Assembly (NCBI GenBank): GCA_903822375.1
Contig: CAIJOU010000532.1
Span: 1 to 7,342 of the forward strand
Reading direction: 5' to 3'
Origin: Candidatus Hydrogenedentota bacterium
Lineage (GTDB): Bacteria > Hydrogenedentota > Hydrogenedentia > Hydrogenedentales > CAITNO01
Length of the DNA stretch: 7,342 nt
The notes under the pieces were generated by a model that did no database searches, was not told where the DNA came from, and saw only the letters and a list, made by a program, of their open reading frames with translations. Position 1 is the first letter of the stretch, and each line of letters begins with the position of its first letter. This document shows positions 6,345 through 7,342 of this stretch, piece after piece. Both the position numbers and the translations under genes were made by a program.

Positions 6345-6468
6345 CCAAATCCCCCTTTGAAGGGGGTGCCGCGAAGCGGCGGGGGATGTGGGCCTCTATA
6401 AAGGACTTGGGGGAAGCAACATCCCCCGACCGCCTCTCGGCGGTCACCCCCCTCTAGGGGGGATTTGG
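6345..6468. repeat. Composite palindromic repeat (MITE/REP-like), about 124 bp
   Basis: The ends are an 11-bp perfect inverted repeat, CCAAATCCCCC (6345-6355) against GGGGGATTTGG (6458-6468). Nearer the centre is a second perfect pair, GGGGGATGT (6381-6389) against ACATCCCCC (6419-6427). Each arm contains two hairpins of its own: CCCCC/GGGGG (6351-6366) and GCCGC-GAA-GCGGC (6368-6380) on the left; GACCGCC-TCTC-GGCGGTC (6428-6445) and CCCCCC-TCTA-GGGGGG (6447-6462) on the right. The arms match each other across their length, with differences that keep the pairing. No target-site duplication is obvious. It encodes no transposase. It ends 12 bases past the stop of the gene at 6481, so it may also stop transcription or protect the mRNA 3' end. 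Confidence 0.8.
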
Positions 6469-6480
6469 AACGATGCCACT

Positions 6481-7341
6481 TCACTCCGCATATAGGCGCA
6501 CGTAGTCGATGTCGCATTCGCCAACATTGCCTGAAATCTCGTAATCCTCAGCCTTGCCGTGGCAGGGCACCTTGCCGATCAGCAGTTCGGTAATGGCCCG
6601 TCCGCTGGCCTCGAAGGGGAACGAATTGAAACGCGTGTAGTGCTCGCCGTCGTTGCTGTATTCGACCACACCCATCTTGTCCTGCCAGCGCGCGCGCAAC
6701 CACGTCCAGGCGTTGGGGTCATACTTCGGGCCGAGGGTCTGTATGGGCGGGGTGTCCACCTGCAGCACGCCGTCGCTGCGCGTGCCGATGCGCAACGCCT
6801 CGCCGTTGTCCCAAAGCACCATCGCCGCCGGACCCCAGGACATGCCCCCGTCGCTGCCGTGGCGCATTTTCACTTCAAACCCGCTTGCATGCTTGTTCAC
6901 GGGCAATTTCAGATAGGCGTAGGTGCTGGCATGGGCCTTCACGTGCAACTTGCCGTCGGCCAGCGACAGTGCGTCCGGATTCAGCGGTGAGACCAGCTTC
7001 TCCGCTTCGGGCATCTGGTCGAACTCGAACGCGGCCACCGTTACGGGCGGCGCCTGCGGCCCTTTCAGAAACCCTGCCGTGGCGTCGGCCTTGGCGCGGG
7101 CCTGCTGCTGCCGTTCGGCTACGAGCCGATCCACTTCGGCATGGTATTCCGGCGTGAGTCGGGGCCGGTACTCTTTCGTAATAAAGTCGGACATGCCGAG
7201 AAGCGTGTGCAGCCGCGCGTTGGCCTTCAGCACCGACTCCAGTTGCGGCACGGACATGGACTTGCCACTGTTGTTGCAGAGCACGCCGATGCAGTTGTTG
7301 ATGTTGTAGCCGGACACGAAATAGCGCAGGTAGTCGAAGTC
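6481..7341 (-). CDS. C-terminal part of a protein ending in a LamG/concanavalin-like beta-sandwich
   Basis: The frame is open from the window edge to the TGA at 6481-6483, giving about 286 residues; the true start lies outside. A GTG at 7317 is in frame, but the coding pattern continues upstream of it (DFDYLRYF), so it is not taken as the start. The first 100 or so residues are of unknown type and end in a Gln/Ala/Arg-rich helical stretch (VDRLVAERQQQARAKADA). From about base 7035 to the stop is a beta-rich domain with the LamG/concanavalin-like pattern: FEFDQMP, YLKLPV, FEVKMRH, AAMVLWDNGEALRIG, WTWLRARW, VEYSNDGEHY and a closing CDIDYVRLYAE. Such domains often bind or cleave polysaccharides. 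It is on the same strand as the SGNH gene, 216 bases upstream of it, with the palindromic repeat between them. No catalytic residues can be named. Confidence 0.75.
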   Translation of the reverse strand, partial: DFDYLRYFVSGYNINNCIGVLCNNSGKSMSVPQLESVLKANARLHTLLGMSDFITKEYRPRLTPEYHAEVDRLVAERQQQARAKADATAGFLKGPQAPPVTVAAFEFDQMPEAEKLVSPLNPDALSLADGKLHVKAHASTYAYLKLPVNKHASGFEVKMRHGSDGGMSWGPAAMVLWDNGEALRIGTRSDGVLQVDTPPIQTLGPKYDPNAWTWLRARWQDKMGVVEYSNDGEHYTRFNSFPFEASGRAITELLIGKVPCHGKAEDYEISGNVGECDIDYVRLYAE

Positions 7342-7342
7342 A

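Noticed and set aside
6296..6517. 73-codon minus-strand open frame with SPLEGGDRR and HPPPLRGTPFKGG segments
   Set aside because: It is the translation of the composite palindromic repeat. Such peptides appear wherever this kind of repeat is read in frame and are not real proteins.
1..7342. Defence system, CRISPR array, prophage or integrase-related island
   Set aside because: No direct-repeat array, no nuclease, helicase, integrase or toxin-antitoxin motif was found in any convincing reading frame.

Overview
The window is GC-rich (roughly 60% by eye). It holds three complete genes that read as parts of a secreted (arabino)xylan-degrading set, one nucleotide-sugar gene, and the ends of two further genes that run off the window. 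No tRNA, rRNA, CRISPR array, transposase or phage gene is visible. Several long Sec-type signal peptides, a GH120 enzyme, SGNH hydrolases, beta-helix and concanavalin-like proteins and an AT/GC-striped palindromic repeat together suggest a polysaccharide-degrading environmental bacterium, perhaps of the PVC/Hydrogenedentota/Lentisphaerota type. The taxonomic guess is weak, because no marker gene is present.

Layout. 2-346 (+): C-terminus of an unidentified, probably beta-helical protein. 347-533: convergent intergenic region with two hairpins, one facing each gene. 534-2792 (-): a GH120 beta-xylosidase-type enzyme, with both expected catalytic acids present and a CBM6-like module inserted inside the catalytic fold. 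2793-3018: divergent promoter region. 3019-4008 (+): gmd, GDP-mannose 4,6-dehydratase, a short-form but intact enzyme with a perfect Shine-Dalgarno sequence. 4058-5041 (+): a secreted GH62-type alpha-L-arabinofuranosidase with a GTG start. It is preceded by a 13-codon mini-ORF that overlaps the gmd stop, which is either a translational-coupling device or the trace of a frameshift. 5080-6264 (-): a secreted SGNH/GDSL hydrolase with a C-terminal beta-rich domain, plausibly a carbohydrate esterase. 6345-6468: a roughly 124-bp composite palindrome (MITE/REP-like). 6481-7341 (-): C-terminal part of a protein ending in a LamG/concanavalin-like domain.

How the genes fit together. GH62 enzymes remove arabinofuranose side chains from xylan, SGNH esterases commonly remove acetyl groups from it, and GH120 enzymes release xylose from the resulting xylo-oligosaccharides. 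Having all three within about 6 kb is best read as an arabinoxylan-degradation cluster, although the esterase assignment is inferred from context. gmd does not belong to that pathway. It sits directly upstream of the GH62 gene on the same strand and probably shares its transcript. I see no strong evidence for a completely new system. The most unusual points are the nested CBM6 in GH120, the gmd-minicistron-GH62 junction, and the composite palindromic repeat.
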